From contig NZ_FOVL01000013.1 in NCBI RefSeq assembly GCF_900115145.1, positions 1 to 64,000 on the forward strand: 64,000 nt of DNA. The letters are read 5' to 3'. Below, one piece after another: positions 24,730 through 34,924 of this stretch; position 1 is the stretch's first letter, and every line of letters begins with the position of its first letter. Source of the DNA: Salegentibacter flavus (lineage in GTDB: Bacteria; Bacteroidota; Bacteroidia; Flavobacteriales; Flavobacteriaceae). Position numbers and translations under genes: made by a program. The notes beneath the pieces were generated by a model. That model searched no databases. It was not told the origin of the DNA and saw only the letters and a list, made by a program, of their open reading frames with translations.

Positions 24730-26037
24730 ATGAGCAATATTGTTGCTATCGTGGGAAGGCCAAATGTAGGGAAATCAACCTTTTTCAACCGACTCATTCA
24801 ACGCCGGGAGGCGATCGTTGATTCGGTAAGCGGGGTGACCCGTGACCGTCATTACGGGAAATCTGACTGGAATGGAAGGAAATTTTCACTCATCGATACC
24901 GGTGGTTATGTAATAGGTAGCGACGATATCTTTGAGTCCGAGATCGATAAGCAAGTGGAACTTGCCATAGACGAAGCCGATGCCATTATTTTTATGGTAG
25001 ATGTTGAAAGTGGGGTAACTCCAATGGATGAAGATGTTGCCAAATTGCTTAGAAAAGTTGATAAACCCATACTTCTTGCCGTAAACAAGGTAGATAACAA
25101 TAAACGCCTTGAGAACGCCGTAGAATTTTATTCCCTGGGACTGGGAGAATATTTCCCAATTGCCAGTACTAATGGTAGTGGTACGGGAGATCTGCTGGAT
25201 GCTTTAATCGAGGCCCTGCCCGAACAGGAAGCCGATGAGGAGTCTGAACTTCCGCGCTTTGCCGTGGTGGGACGTCCCAATGCCGGAAAGTCTTCCTTTA
25301 TTAATGCCCTTATCGGGGAAGAACGCTACATAGTAACCGATATCGCCGGGACTACCCGCGATTCTATGGATACAAAATATAATCGTTTCGGTTTTGAATT
25401 TAACCTGGTGGACACCGCCGGAATCAGGCGAAAATCCAAGGTTAAAGAAAACCTTGAGTTTTATTCGGTGATGCGCTCGGTGCGTGCCATAGAGAACTGT
25501 GATGTTTGTTTGATCGTGCTGGATGCAACCCGCGGATTTGACGGGCAGGTACAGAATATCTTCTGGCTGGCAGAAAGAAACCGTAAAGGAATAGTGATCC
25601 TCGTAAATAAATGGGACCTGGTAGAGGACAAGGAAACCAATACGATGAAGGAATACGAGGCCATGATAAGAAAAGAAATAGAGCCTTTTACCGATGTGCC
25701 GATCGTATTTATTTCGGTGCTAACCAAACAACGTATCTTTAAAGCTATAGAAACCGCCGTAAAGGTTTATGAAAACCGAAGTAAAAAGATAAAAACCCGC
25801 GAACTTAACGATGTCATGTTGCCTATCCTGGAACATACTCCGCCCCCTGCCTATAAAGGTAAATATGTTAAGATAAAATTTTGTACACAATTGCCAACGC
25901 CGCAGCCTCAGTTCGCTTTTTTCTGTAACCTGCCGCAGTATGTGCGCGATCCTTATAAGAGGTTCGTAGAGAATAAACTGCGTGAGAACTTTGATTTTAA
26001 TGGTGTTCCGGTAGCTGTTTATTTCAGGAAAAAATAA
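24730..26037 (+). CDS. der: GTPase Der (EngA)
   Basis: This 435-residue protein has two tandem GTPase domains and a C-terminal KH-like domain, the unique layout of Der, which is needed for 50S ribosome assembly. Domain 1 has [13 protein letters not shown] and NKVD; domain 2 has [13 protein letters not shown] and NKWD. Length matches the family (about 435-490). Nothing is unusual. Confidence 0.97.
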   Translation: MSNIVAIVGRPNVGKSTFFNRLIQRREAIVDSVSGVTRDRHYGKSDWNGRKFSLIDTGGYVIGSDDIFESEIDKQVELAIDEADAIIFMVDVESGVTPMDEDVAKLLRKVDKPILLAVNKVDNNKRLENAVEFYSLGLGEYFPIASTNGSGTGDLLDALIEALPEQEADEESELPRFAVVGRPNAGKSSFINALIGEERYIVTDIAGTTRDSMDTKYNRFGFEFNLVDTAGIRRKSKVKENLEFYSVMRSVRAIENCDVCLIVLDATRGFDGQVQNIFWLAERNRKGIVILVNKWDLVEDKETNTMKEYEAMIRKEIEPFTDVPIVFISVLTKQRIFKAIETAVKVYENRSKKIKTRELNDVMLPILEHTPPPAYKGKYVKIKFCTQLPTPQPQFAFFCNLPQYVRDPYKRFVENKLRENFDFNGVPVAVYFRKK

Positions 26038-26043
26038 AAAGGC

Positions 26044-26130
26044 GTTAACCTATGTAACATTTAGGAGGTCTAACTACCAATGTAGTCAGATAGGACGTAA
26101 TGTCCTTATTCATCAATTTTAACGACCTCC
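26044..26130 (+). promoter_or_regulatory. Structured leader or ECF-type promoter before the beta-barrel gene
   Basis: GGAGGTC (26064-26070) pairs with GACCTCC (26124-26130). Inside lie the hairpins ACTAC-CAAT-GTAGT (26073-26086) and AGGAC-GTAAT-GTCCT (26092-26106), forming a three-way junction that ends four bases before the ATG. A rival reading is an ECF-type promoter: GTTAAC (26044-26049), spacer, GTCTAA (26068-26073). If that is the true -10 box, transcription starts near 26078 and the outer stem cannot form in RNA. The position of the transcript start decides between them. Confidence 0.4.
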
Positions 26131-26134
26131 CTTA

Positions 26135-28888
26135 ATGAGAATTTTCTTATTCCTGGCTTTCTTTTGTTTTGCCGGGACCTTAGCCGCGCAAAATTTTGAA
26201 ATTTCAGGAAAAGTTGTCGCACCCGACGGATCTCCGTTGGAATCTGCTACTATATATACCGAAAAACCTTCAGACAGCAGTCTGGTAACCTATACTATTT
26301 CAGAAAGAGACGGGAGTTTTCTATTGAAGGGAAACACTTCCGCTGAAAATTTAAATTTTCTGATTTCCTTCGCCGGGTTTAGACCTTATAAGCAAAATAT
26401 AAAGCTTAAGGAGAATACAAATCTTGGGACTATAGAAATGGAAATTCAGGATGCCCTGGATGAGATTTTGGTAACCGGAACCCGTGCACCAATTTCGGTA
26501 AAGAGAGATACCTTGGAGTTCAATGCGGCTTCTTTCGCCACCAGGCCCGATGCCAACCTGGAGGAATTGCTCAAAAACATTCCGGGGGTAGAAGTGGACA
26601 CCGAAGGCAATATTACGGTAAACGGCAAGCCAGTTCAACGAATTCTGGTCAACGGAAAAGAATTCTTCGGGGACGACCCCAAGATCGCGACCAAGAATCT
26701 TCCGAAGGAGATCATAGATAAGATCCAGGTGACCGATACTAAGACCAAGTCGGAGGAATTTACCGGAAAGGCAGGCGATTCTGAAAACCAGACCATAAAC
26801 ATTAAACTTCAGGAAGATAAAAATAAAGGCTATTTCGCCAGGGCCACTGCCGGCGGCGGAACAGACGATCGCTATGAACTTAGCGGAATTGGCAACTATT
26901 TTAAAGATGATATGCGTATAAGTGCGCTGGCCAGTTCCAATAATATCAACAGCTCGGGCTTTAGCTTTGATGAGGTTTTTGATATGATGGGGCGTAATGC
27001 CAGGATGATGAGCTTTAACCGCGGAGGTGGCTTTAGCATTAACGGGAACAGCTTTGGGAGCAGCGGTGGGATCACCAAATCTGAAACTGCCGGTTTCAAC
27101 TTTGTGAATGAATGGAATGATAAGCTTGAACTAAGCACCGATTATTTCTTCGGAAGAAATGACACCGAAACCATGACCATCACCGAAAGAGAGAATATCC
27201 TGCCCGATTCGCGCTATTATTCCAATTCCGAAAATACCGGAAATCTTGTAAACGATAGTCACCGGGCCAATGCCAGGTTTGAGATAGAATTCGATACGCT
27301 TACCCGTTTATCGATTAGACCAAGATTAAATGCCAACCGCGGATTTTCAGCCAGAACAAATACTTCTGAGTCCCTTAATGAAGATCGGGAATTGATCAAC
27401 AATACCCAAACCTCTAATAATGAGGAGATAGAAAGCAATTATTTCAGCAATAACATAGATTTTATCAGGCGTTTTGGGAGCAGGGGAGCTTATTTGCAGG
27501 TAGATCTTTCCCAGAGCCACAACGATCAGAAAAATGAAAATGTTTATTATTCTGAAACCAATATTTTCCGAGGGGATCAGGCCGGGGAAACACAGATCCA
27601 GGACCAGTATATTGATGAAGAGCAGAAAGAAAATAGCTTTTCAGCAGGGATAAGTCAGCGCAGCGTACTTACCGATAATTTATTTCTTGACCTTTCCTAT
27701 GATTTTTCTACCGCCAAATCTACTAATGTCAGAAATGTATTTGATGCTGAAAACAATGCCTACACCAATATTAATGAACAGCTTAGCAACGATTTTGAGG
27801 TGAACAGTCAGAAGAATATACCTAATCTTGGATTGAATTATGAAGGGGAATCGCTGCGATGGAGCACAGAGGCCGGACTCTTAAACACCAGGCTGAAAAC
27901 AAATAATTTCAGGGATGATGTCTCATTTGACAACACATTCAATAATCTTTATCTACGGGCGAATGTTCGTTATGAGATAAGTAAGTCTCAAAATATTTAT
28001 TTCAATTACCGCACCGATGCCAATGTACCTTCAATCCGGCAGCTGCAGCCGGTGGCCGATCGCACCAACCCTTTGAATATATTGGTAGGAAACCCAAGTC
28101 TCGATCCCGCCTTCAGCCAGGATTTCCGCCTGTACTATCGAAATTTCGATTTTGCAACTCGCAGCGGATTCTTCGGCCATTTTTCGGCCAGTTTTACCGA
28201 TAACAATGTAGTGGCTTATACCACAACCGATGATGATCTCGTGCGAACAACCACTTATACTAATGTTGATGGTGCTATGAATGCCAATGCGGGAATGAAT
28301 TACAGCAAAACCTTTAAAAAGGAAGCCAGAACCCTGGGATATCGATTTGGATTAAACGGGAGCTACAGCAAAAATGTTGGATTTACCAATGCCGTAAAGT
28401 TCAATTCTAAGAACTACGGGATAAGACCTAGTGTGCGGCTAACTTATACCATAGAAGATTTGGTGGATATCAACCCATCTTATAACCTGAGTTATAATGA
28501 ATCAAAATACGATATCAACCCTGCCCGTAACGAAAATTTTATGAATCATACGGTCTCTCTTGATGCTACTACCTACTGGCCTGAAAATATTGTGTTGGGT
28601 AACGATATTTCCTATAATTACTTCGGAAATGTTGCCCCGGGTTTTGATAACTCGGCCTTGCTCTGGAATATAAGTCTGGGATATCAGTTCCTTGATGATG
28701 ACGCTACCATAAAAGTGAAAGTCTATGATATGCTGAATCAAAATGTTGATACCAGAAGAATGATTGGAGACGATTTTATCCAGGATACCAGCAATCTTAT
28801 CCTAAGGCGCTACGCAATGCTAAGCTTCACTTACAAGATCAGTAAATTTGGGGGCAAAGATCCCAACCGGAACAGAAGAAGATTTTAG
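26135..28888 (+). CDS. Outer-membrane beta-barrel protein, TonB-receptor-like
   Basis: This 917-residue protein has a signal peptide (cleavage after GTLAAQ, residue 19), a CarboxypepD_reg-like domain (20-110; FEISGKVVAPDGSPLESATI), and a plug-like segment (115-215; VKRDTLEFNAASF, GVEVDTEGNITVNGKP, ILVNGKEFFGDDPKIATKNLP). A long beta-barrel of the OMP_b-brl_3 type follows, ending in aromatic-rich strands. It lacks a clear TonB box, so transport or adhesion are both possible. This family is abundant in Flavobacteriaceae; the substrate is unknown. It stands alone and has a strong terminator. Confidence 0.88.
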   Translation: MRIFLFLAFFCFAGTLAAQNFEISGKVVAPDGSPLESATIYTEKPSDSSLVTYTISERDGSFLLKGNTSAENLNFLISFAGFRPYKQNIKLKENTNLGTIEMEIQDALDEILVTGTRAPISVKRDTLEFNAASFATRPDANLEELLKNIPGVEVDTEGNITVNGKPVQRILVNGKEFFGDDPKIATKNLPKEIIDKIQVTDTKTKSEEFTGKAGDSENQTINIKLQEDKNKGYFARATAGGGTDDRYELSGIGNYFKDDMRISALASSNNINSSGFSFDEVFDMMGRNARMMSFNRGGGFSINGNSFGSSGGITKSETAGFNFVNEWNDKLELSTDYFFGRNDTETMTITERENILPDSRYYSNSENTGNLVNDSHRANARFEIEFDTLTRLSIRPRLNANRGFSARTNTSESLNEDRELINNTQTSNNEEIESNYFSNNIDFIRRFGSRGAYLQVDLSQSHNDQKNENVYYSETNIFRGDQAGETQIQDQYIDEEQKENSFSAGISQRSVLTDNLFLDLSYDFSTAKSTNVRNVFDAENNAYTNINEQLSNDFEVNSQKNIPNLGLNYEGESLRWSTEAGLLNTRLKTNNFRDDVSFDNTFNNLYLRANVRYEISKSQNIYFNYRTDANVPSIRQLQPVADRTNPLNILVGNPSLDPAFSQDFRLYYRNFDFATRSGFFGHFSASFTDNNVVAYTTTDDDLVRTTTYTNVDGAMNANAGMNYSKTFKKEARTLGYRFGLNGSYSKNVGFTNAVKFNSKNYGIRPSVRLTYTIEDLVDINPSYNLSYNESKYDINPARNENFMNHTVSLDATTYWPENIVLGNDISYNYFGNVAPGFDNSALLWNISLGYQFLDDDATIKVKVYDMLNQNVDTRRMIGDDFIQDTSNLILRRYAMLSFTYKISKFGGKDPNRNRRRF

Positions 28889-28911
28889 GATTAAAAAATT
28901 ATTTATAAAGA

Positions 28912-28944
28912 AGCCCGGCAGTAATTTTGCCGGGCTATTTTTTT
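28912..28944 (+). terminator. Terminator after the beta-barrel gene
   Basis: AGCCCGGCA (28912-28920) pairs perfectly with TGCCGGGCT (28928-28936) over a seven-base loop and is followed by a T-rich run. Confidence 0.92.
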
Positions 28945-28984
28945 GCTGAAATTAAAGTCGATGGAAGAATGTTTCCCGAAGAAA

Positions 28985-29782
28985 CTACCAGCTTCCGCCG
29001 GCGCCTCCGCCGCCAAAGCCTCCGCCTCCAAAACCTCCACCGAAGCCACCGCCGCCTCCAAAGCCACCACCCGAAGAACTTCCACCTCCAAAAGTGCCGC
29101 GCCCCAGGGAGCTTAGGATAATAGCATCCAATAAGGTGCCTCCTGTACTTCTTCGGCCACCATTGCGGCCGCCCTTGTTCTTATTAACAAGCGAGACTAT
29201 AATGATAAGGAAGATAATTCCCAGAATTAGAAGCTGCACCGGGATGCCTCCAGATTTTTCTTTGGTTTGAGGTGTCCCCTGGAAAGAGCCTTCCAGGACC
29301 TGAAAGATGGCCGTAGTTCCTTTATCAAGACCTCCGTAATAATTATTTTGTCTGAATTCAGGAAGGATGATCTGTTCTATAATTTGTTTGGTTCGGGCAT
29401 CGGTGAGATATTCCTCCAGGCCGTAGCCGGTAGTGATCCAGATCTTCCTGTCATTTTCAGCCAGTAGAATTAAAAGTCCGTTATCTTCCTTGGATTGTCC
29501 TATTCCCCATTCCTCAGCCCAGTGGGCAGCATAGGTGCCCTCATATTCACCCTGTAAAGATTCAATGGTAACCACTACTATCTGGGTAGAAGTAGTATCG
29601 GCGTAATTGATGAGTTTTTGTTCAAGTTGCTGTTCTTCTGTGCTGCTTAAAACATCTGCATCATCATAAACACTGGTCTCCTGAGATGGTTTTGGTGGAA
29701 TATCGCGTTGGCTGTATCCCGTAAATACCAGAGCCAGTGAAAAAAAAACAGTGAATATGGACTTGAGTTGGGTTTGTAACAT
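28985..29782 (-). CDS. TPM-domain membrane protein with Gly-rich tail (YgcG type)
   Basis: This 265-residue protein has a signal peptide (cleavage after GYSQ, residue 25) and a periplasmic TPM domain (about 35-165; SVYDDADVLSSTEEQQLEQK, later STQIVVVTIESLQG and ENDRKIWITTGYGLEEYL). One membrane segment lies near residues 180-200, and the tail of about 35 residues is nearly all Gly with Ser and Phe. TPM domains include phosphatases and photosystem II repair factors; here the biochemical activity is unknown. It is the last gene of the M23/MerR/LemA/TPM operon and follows the other TPM gene with no gap. Confidence 0.88.
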   Translation of the reverse strand: MLQTQLKSIFTVFFSLALVFTGYSQRDIPPKPSQETSVYDDADVLSSTEEQQLEQKLINYADTTSTQIVVVTIESLQGEYEGTYAAHWAEEWGIGQSKEDNGLLILLAENDRKIWITTGYGLEEYLTDARTKQIIEQIILPEFRQNNYYGGLDKGTTAIFQVLEGSFQGTPQTKEKSGGIPVQLLILGIIFLIIIVSLVNKNKGGRNGGRRSTGGTLLDAIILSSLGRGTFGGGSSSGGGFGGGGGFGGGFGGGGFGGGGAGGSW

Positions 29783-30223
29783 TTATTCTTTTGAAATGGT
29801 GTTGGAAAGTTCATTCGTGTTATCGGGTGACCAGGGGAAGTGTTCTTCCAGCTGTTTTCCGGCTTTGAGGATTCCGTCTACCAGACCTTGTTTAAACTTT
29901 CCTTCTTTGAACTGATTTACGATGGCATCTTTTGTGCTTTCCCAAAAATCAGATGGGACTACATCATTGATACCGCGATCTCCATAGATAACGAATTTAT
30001 GATCTTCCACCGCTACATAGATAAGTACTCCGTTTTCTTCTTTTGTGTTATCCATCTTCAGTTGGTGAAAGACCTCCATGGCCCGCTCGAAGATATCTTT
30101 CTCCCCACAGGATTTTTCCAGATGAACCCTGATTTCACCAGAGGTATGACCCTCGGCGGTCCTAATAGCTTCAACTATCTCCTCTTCGTCCTTTTTGCTT
30201 AAGAAATCTTCTACCTTGCTCAT
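29783..30223 (-). CDS. TPM-domain protein (cytoplasmic type)
   Basis: This 146-residue protein consists of a single TPM domain with no signal peptide (EDFLSKKDEEEIVEAIRTAE, then SGEIRVHLEKSCG and GVLIYVAVEDHKFVIYGDRG). It lies between LemA and the secreted TPM protein, with 3 bp and 0 bp gaps, so all three are co-translated. The LemA-TPM-TPM arrangement recurs across Bacteroidota and suggests a joint membrane-associated function that has not been defined. Confidence 0.88.
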   Translation of the reverse strand: MSKVEDFLSKKDEEEIVEAIRTAEGHTSGEIRVHLEKSCGEKDIFERAMEVFHQLKMDNTKEENGVLIYVAVEDHKFVIYGDRGINDVVPSDFWESTKDAIVNQFKEGKFKQGLVDGILKAGKQLEEHFPWSPDNTNELSNTISKE

Positions 30224-30226
30224 TTT

Positions 30227-30823
30227 CTAAAAATCAAATTCTACATCCGGTGCGTCTTCTGCTCCTGCATCTGCCTGGAAACGTTCCATTCTTTCAAAAC
30301 CGAACATTCCCGCAAAAATATTGTTCGGGAAAACCCTGATATAAGTATTGTAATCGGCTACTGCTTCATTATACCTGTCCCGGGCAACATTAATCCTGTT
30401 TTCGGTGCCTTCCAGCTGCGATTGTAACTGCAGAAAATTCTGGTTGGCTTTGATGTCTGGATAACGCTCCACGGTTACCAATAATCGTGATAAAGCTGAA
30501 CTTACTCCGCTTTGCGCCTGTTGGAATTGCTGAATCTGTTCTGCACTAAGATTGTCGGCATCAACATTCACAGAAGTGGCTCGGGAACGGGCTTCGATAA
30601 CATCGGTTAGCGTTCCTCTTTCAAAATCGGCAGCACCTTCTACGGTTTGCACCAGGTTTCCAATAAGGTCATTCCGGCGTTGGTATGAACTCTCTACATT
30701 GGCCCAGGCCATCTTGGCGTTTTCCTCTTTTTCTACGGAGGTGTTGTTAACACCCGCAGTAAAACTATAAATAACAAAAACTACAATGGCAATAATAATT
30801 GCCGGGATAAGCCACTTTTTCAT
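30227..30823 (-). CDS. lemA: LemA family protein
   Basis: This 198-residue protein has an N-terminal membrane anchor (residues 4-23) and the LemA four-helix domain, recognisable by ENAKMAWANVESSYQRRNDL and IGNLVQTVEGAA, with a later YPDIKANQNF and FPNNIFAGMFGF. The anchor orients the helical domain outward. Function is unknown; in many genomes LemA is paired with TPM proteins as here. The C-terminus is acidic (DAGAEDAPDVEFDF). Confidence 0.92.
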   Translation of the reverse strand: MKKWLIPAIIIAIVVFVIYSFTAGVNNTSVEKEENAKMAWANVESSYQRRNDLIGNLVQTVEGAADFERGTLTDVIEARSRATSVNVDADNLSAEQIQQFQQAQSGVSSALSRLLVTVERYPDIKANQNFLQLQSQLEGTENRINVARDRYNEAVADYNTYIRVFPNNIFAGMFGFERMERFQADAGAEDAPDVEFDF

Positions 30824-30825
30824 AT

Positions 30826-31155
30826 TTACATTTGGTTTTTAAGGTCGGTTAGTCTTGCTTTTATTCCTTCCAACTTACGGATTATTTCAAAATTATTAAG
30901 GGTTTTATGCCCTTCTTCTTTCAGGTGGATCTTAGCTCCCTCCAGGGTAAACCCTCTTTCCTTGACAAGATGAAAGATAAGTTCCAGATTTTTGATGTCT
31001 TCAGGAGTGAACTTTCGGTTCCCCTTGGCATTTTTCTTTGGCTTGATAACATCAAATTCCTTTTCCCAAAAACGAATTAGCGAGGTGTTCACCTTAAATG
31101 CGGTGGCTACTTCACCAATACTATAATATCTTTTGTCGGGTAGGTTAAGGTGCAT
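30826..31155 (-). CDS. MerR-family transcriptional regulator
   Basis: This 109-residue protein is little more than a MerR winged helix-turn-helix (residues 9-78; KRYYSIGEVATAFKVNTSLI, RFWEKEFDVIKPKKNAKGNR, KFTPEDIKNLELI) with a short dimerisation helix. It has no effector-binding domain or Cys pair, so it likely works without a metal or drug ligand. It overlaps the end of the M23 gene by one base and precedes lemA by 2 bp, which suggests it regulates or is co-regulated with this envelope operon. Confidence 0.9.
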   Translation of the reverse strand: MHLNLPDKRYYSIGEVATAFKVNTSLIRFWEKEFDVIKPKKNAKGNRKFTPEDIKNLELIFHLVKERGFTLEGAKIHLKEEGHKTLNNFEIIRKLEGIKARLTDLKNQM

Positions 31156-32132
31156 TAATCCAGAGATTGGTTTTCCTGTTGTGCTTTTTTCAGTACCTCG
31201 TCAAATTCTTCCGGAGACAGATGTCCATAGTAGAAATTAATGGGATTTATTCGTCTGTCGTCTTTAAAGATCTCGTAATGCAGATGCGGGGCCTGTGATC
31301 TTCCTGTGCTTCCAACATAGCCTATAACATCCCCGCGCAATACGCGTTGGCCTACTCTAACATTGTATTTGTGCAGGTGGGCATATAGGCTGGTGTACCC
31401 ATACCCGTGATCTATTCTTATGTGATTCCCGTAACCCGTAGAGCGATTGTCTGCGCGCTCTATTCTCCCGTTTCCTGTGGCATAAATGGGCGTTCCTCGT
31501 GGGGCGGTAAAATCCATTCCATAATGGAATTTTCTAACCTTGGTAAAGGGATCTGTTCTCCATCCGTAACCCGAAGCAATCCTGCTTAGGTCTTCATTCT
31601 TTACAGGCTGGATTGCCGGTACAGCAGAAAGAAGTTCCTCTTTTTCCCTGGCAAGCTCTGCGATCTCATCTAAAGATTTAGATTGAACCACAATCTGCTT
31701 GGTGAGGATATCCATTCGTTTATTGGTTTCAATTATGAGCCTGGAATTATCAAAACCTTCCAGGTTGCGGTACCGGTTAATACCACCAAAACCTGCCCGT
31801 CGCTGTTCCTCGGGAATAGGGTTGGCCTCAAAATACATTCTGTAAATATTGTTGTCGCGGTCTTCCACATTGGCCAGCACATCTTGTATCTGGTCCATTT
31901 TTTTATTTAGCAGGCTGTATTGCAATTGCATATTCTGGAGCTCTCGTTTTAAAGCCTTCTCCTTTGGGGTTTCAATCTGAGGGATATTGAGATATAACAC
32001 CAAAAGCAGAAAACCGGCCAGGAAAGAACCCAAAATGCTTAGAAATAGAATGCCTATGCGCCTGCCTTTTCGGCTTTCGATTTTTTTATAGGAAAGCGTC
32101 TCGCTATCGTAATAATATTTAACCTTCGACAT
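31155..32132 (-). CDS. M23 (LytM-type) metallopeptidase
   Basis: This 325-residue protein has one N-terminal membrane segment (about 27-50), a coiled coil (about 55-90) and a C-terminal M23 endopeptidase domain (about 180-295). The zinc ligands are kept: H-x3-D in FHYGMDFTAP and the H-x-H of APHLHYEI, with SLYAHLH. It should cut peptidoglycan cross-links or serve as an activator at the envelope. It heads the operon and is divergent from alaS. Confidence 0.92.
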   Translation of the reverse strand: MSKVKYYYDSETLSYKKIESRKGRRIGILFLSILGSFLAGFLLLVLYLNIPQIETPKEKALKRELQNMQLQYSLLNKKMDQIQDVLANVEDRDNNIYRMYFEANPIPEEQRRAGFGGINRYRNLEGFDNSRLIIETNKRMDILTKQIVVQSKSLDEIAELAREKEELLSAVPAIQPVKNEDLSRIASGYGWRTDPFTKVRKFHYGMDFTAPRGTPIYATGNGRIERADNRSTGYGNHIRIDHGYGYTSLYAHLHKYNVRVGQRVLRGDVIGYVGSTGRSQAPHLHYEIFKDDRRINPINFYYGHLSPEEFDEVLKKAQQENQSLD

Positions 32133-32262
32133 GAGTCAAATTTATGCTATTTTTGCCTTCAATACGAGCAATTACCGTGCAAACTGTAAAGGCTTAACGA
32201 GCAAATATAAAAATTGTTTCAACGCCGTCACAATTTAATAAATTTTAGATTAGAACGTTTTG

Positions 32263-34875
32263 ATGAAATCTCAGGAAATACGCAACCAATTCTTAGAATT
32301 TTTTAAGTCGAAATCTCACCAGATAGTGCCCTCAGCACCAATGGTGATAAAAGACGATCCCACCCTTATGTTTACCAACGCGGGGATGAACCAGTTTAAG
32401 GAATACTTTCTGGGCAATACCGTGCCAAAATATACCCGGGTTACCGATACCCAAAAATGCCTTCGCGTAAGCGGAAAACACAATGATCTGGAAGAAGTAG
32501 GGATGGATACTTACCACCATACTATGTTCGAGATGCTGGGGAACTGGAGTTTTGGTGATTATTTCAAGGAAGAAGCTATTAATTGGGCCTGGGAACTGCT
32601 TACCGATGTATTCAAAATCAATAAGGAGAACCTGTATATTTCGGTTTTTGAAGGCAGTGAGGAAGATGGTCTGGGACTCGATACTGAAGCCCTGGAAATA
32701 TGGAAGAAGATCATTTCTGAAGACCGCATTATCTACGGAGATAAAAAGGATAATTTCTGGGAAATGGGCGATCAGGGACCCTGCGGGCCCTGTTCTGAAA
32801 TCCATATTGATATCCGTTCTGAGGCCGATAAAGCGAAGCAACCCGGCCGTGAACTTGTAAATGAAGATCACCCACAGGTTGTAGAGATCTGGAACCTGGT
32901 TTTTATGCAATATAACCGCAAAGCTGATGGTTCTCTGGAAGAATTACCGGCAAAACACATCGATACCGGGATGGGCTTTGAACGCCTCTGTATGGTTTTA
33001 CAGGGAAAACAATCTAACTACGATACCGATGTTTTTACTCCGCTTATCAGTGAGATAGAGAAAATCACCAATACCCCTTATGGGACTTCTGAAAAATCTG
33101 ATATCGCCATCAGGGTGATCGCCGATCACGTTCGGGCCGTTGCTTTTTCAATTGCCGATGGCCAGTTGCCCTCAAACACCGGTGCTGGTTATGTTATACG
33201 TCGAATCTTAAGAAGAGCAATTCGTTACGGTTTTACCTTTCTCGACACCAAAGAACCCTTTATCTATAAACTGATTTCAACATTGAGCAAGCAGATGGGA
33301 GAGGCTTTTCCCGAGCTTGTCTCGCAAAAAAAGCTTATTGAGAATGTAATTAGGGAAGAAGAGCAGTCTTTTCTTCATACCCTGGATCAAGGCTTGGTTC
33401 GCCTGGAAAATATTATCGCTGAAACCGGAGGCAAAAAGGTTTCAGGAAAAAAAGCTTTTGAACTTTACGACACTTTCGGTTTTCCGATAGACCTTACCGC
33501 CCTTATCTTAAGGGAGCGCGGCTTTGACCTGGATGAAAAGGAATTTGAAGCCGAACTCAAGCAGCAAAAAGACCGTTCCCGGGCGGCGACGCAAATCACC
33601 GCCGGCGACTGGCATGAATTAAATCCCGTTGCCGAGGAAGCCTTCATAGGTTATGATGCACTTGAAGCCGATGTTCAGCTTGCCAGATACCGCAAGGTGG
33701 AAACAAAGAAACAGGGCGAGGTCTATCAGCTCGTGCTAACACGAACCCCATTCTATCCTGAAGGGGGTGGCCAGGTAGGGGATAAGGGTTACCTGGAAGA
33801 GGCCGATGGAAATAAGATCTCCATCTTCGACACCAAAAAGGAAAATAACCTTATCGTTCATTTTGCTAAGAACCTTCCAAAGAATCCGCAAGGGAGTTTA
33901 ATGGCAGTGGTGAGTAAAACTCAGCGTGAGGCTACTGCTGCAAACCATTCTGCCACTCACCTGTTGCACCAGGCGCTTCGTTATGTTTTGGGTACTCACG
34001 TAGAACAGAAAGGGTCGCTGGTAAAAAGCGATTATCTGCGCTTTGATTTTTCTCATTTCAGTAAGCTGAGTAAGGAGGAACTGGAGCAGGTAGAGGAATT
34101 TGTAAATAAAAGGATTGCCGAAAGAATTGCCTTAAACGAGCAACGAAATATTGCCTTTCAGGAAGCCTTAGACCAGGGTGCCATAGCACTTTTCGGAGAA
34201 AAATACGGCGAATCTGTTAGAGCCATCGGTTTTGGGGAGTCTATGGAGCTTTGCGGGGGAACTCACGTGATGAATACGGGAGATATCTGGCATTTCAAGA
34301 TTACTTCTGAAACTGCTGTGGCCAGTGGAATAAGAAGGATAGAAGCGATAACCGGCGATGCTGTTCGCGATTATTTTGCTGAACAGACCCAAGTGCTGGA
34401 GCAAATTAAAAATGAGCTGAAAAATGCAAATGATCCTGTTAAAGCGGTAAGTGGTTTGCAGGAAGAGAATTCAGCCTTGAAGAAACAGGTGGAAGCCTTG
34501 CTGAAAGATAAAGCCAAAAATCTCAAAACTGAATTTAAGGCTGAAATAGAAGAAATCAACGGGGTGAATTTCCTCGCCAAAATGGTGGATCTTGATGCCG
34601 GTGGCCTTAAGGACCTGGCTTATCAGCTGGGGGACGAGAAGGACAATCTGTTCCTGTTATTTGGAACAGAGCAAAATGGGAAAGCACTTCTAAGTTGTTA
34701 TATTTCCAAGAACCTGGTAAAGAAAAAAGACCTGAATGCAGGACAAATTGTTAGAGAACTTGGGAAATACATACAGGGAGGCGGAGGCGGCCAGCCGTTT
34801 TTCGCTACCGCAGGTGGTAAAAACCCAGCCGGACTTAATGAAGCTCTTCAGAAGGCAAAATCCTATATCGAATAA
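32263..34875 (+). CDS. alaS: Alanyl-tRNA synthetase
   Basis: This 870-residue class II synthetase charges tRNA-Ala. It has the catalytic core ([15 protein letters not shown]), the tRNA-recognition domain, the editing domain with its zinc site [12 protein letters not shown] and CGGTHV, and a C-terminal DHHA1 domain ending in [14 protein letters not shown]. The ATG at 32263 is preferred over the adjacent TTG. A TATTTTTG box at 32148-32155 may be its -7 element, giving a leader of about 110 bases. Full family length; nothing unusual. Confidence 0.97.
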   Translation: MKSQEIRNQFLEFFKSKSHQIVPSAPMVIKDDPTLMFTNAGMNQFKEYFLGNTVPKYTRVTDTQKCLRVSGKHNDLEEVGMDTYHHTMFEMLGNWSFGDYFKEEAINWAWELLTDVFKINKENLYISVFEGSEEDGLGLDTEALEIWKKIISEDRIIYGDKKDNFWEMGDQGPCGPCSEIHIDIRSEADKAKQPGRELVNEDHPQVVEIWNLVFMQYNRKADGSLEELPAKHIDTGMGFERLCMVLQGKQSNYDTDVFTPLISEIEKITNTPYGTSEKSDIAIRVIADHVRAVAFSIADGQLPSNTGAGYVIRRILRRAIRYGFTFLDTKEPFIYKLISTLSKQMGEAFPELVSQKKLIENVIREEEQSFLHTLDQGLVRLENIIAETGGKKVSGKKAFELYDTFGFPIDLTALILRERGFDLDEKEFEAELKQQKDRSRAATQITAGDWHELNPVAEEAFIGYDALEADVQLARYRKVETKKQGEVYQLVLTRTPFYPEGGGQVGDKGYLEEADGNKISIFDTKKENNLIVHFAKNLPKNPQGSLMAVVSKTQREATAANHSATHLLHQALRYVLGTHVEQKGSLVKSDYLRFDFSHFSKLSKEELEQVEEFVNKRIAERIALNEQRNIAFQEALDQGAIALFGEKYGESVRAIGFGESMELCGGTHVMNTGDIWHFKITSETAVASGIRRIEAITGDAVRDYFAEQTQVLEQIKNELKNANDPVKAVSGLQEENSALKKQVEALLKDKAKNLKTEFKAEIEEINGVNFLAKMVDLDAGGLKDLAYQLGDEKDNLFLLFGTEQNGKALLSCYISKNLVKKKDLNAGQIVRELGKYIQGGGGGQPFFATAGGKNPAGLNEALQKAKSYIE

Positions 34876-34924
34876 GCTTATTTCCGGATTATTTTAGGAA
34901 TCCAGGGAGTTATTAAAAAATACT

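Noticed and set aside
29001-29100. GC-rich Gly-coding stretch as a sequence repeat element
   Set aside because: It encodes the Gly-rich tail normal for YgcG-type TPM proteins.
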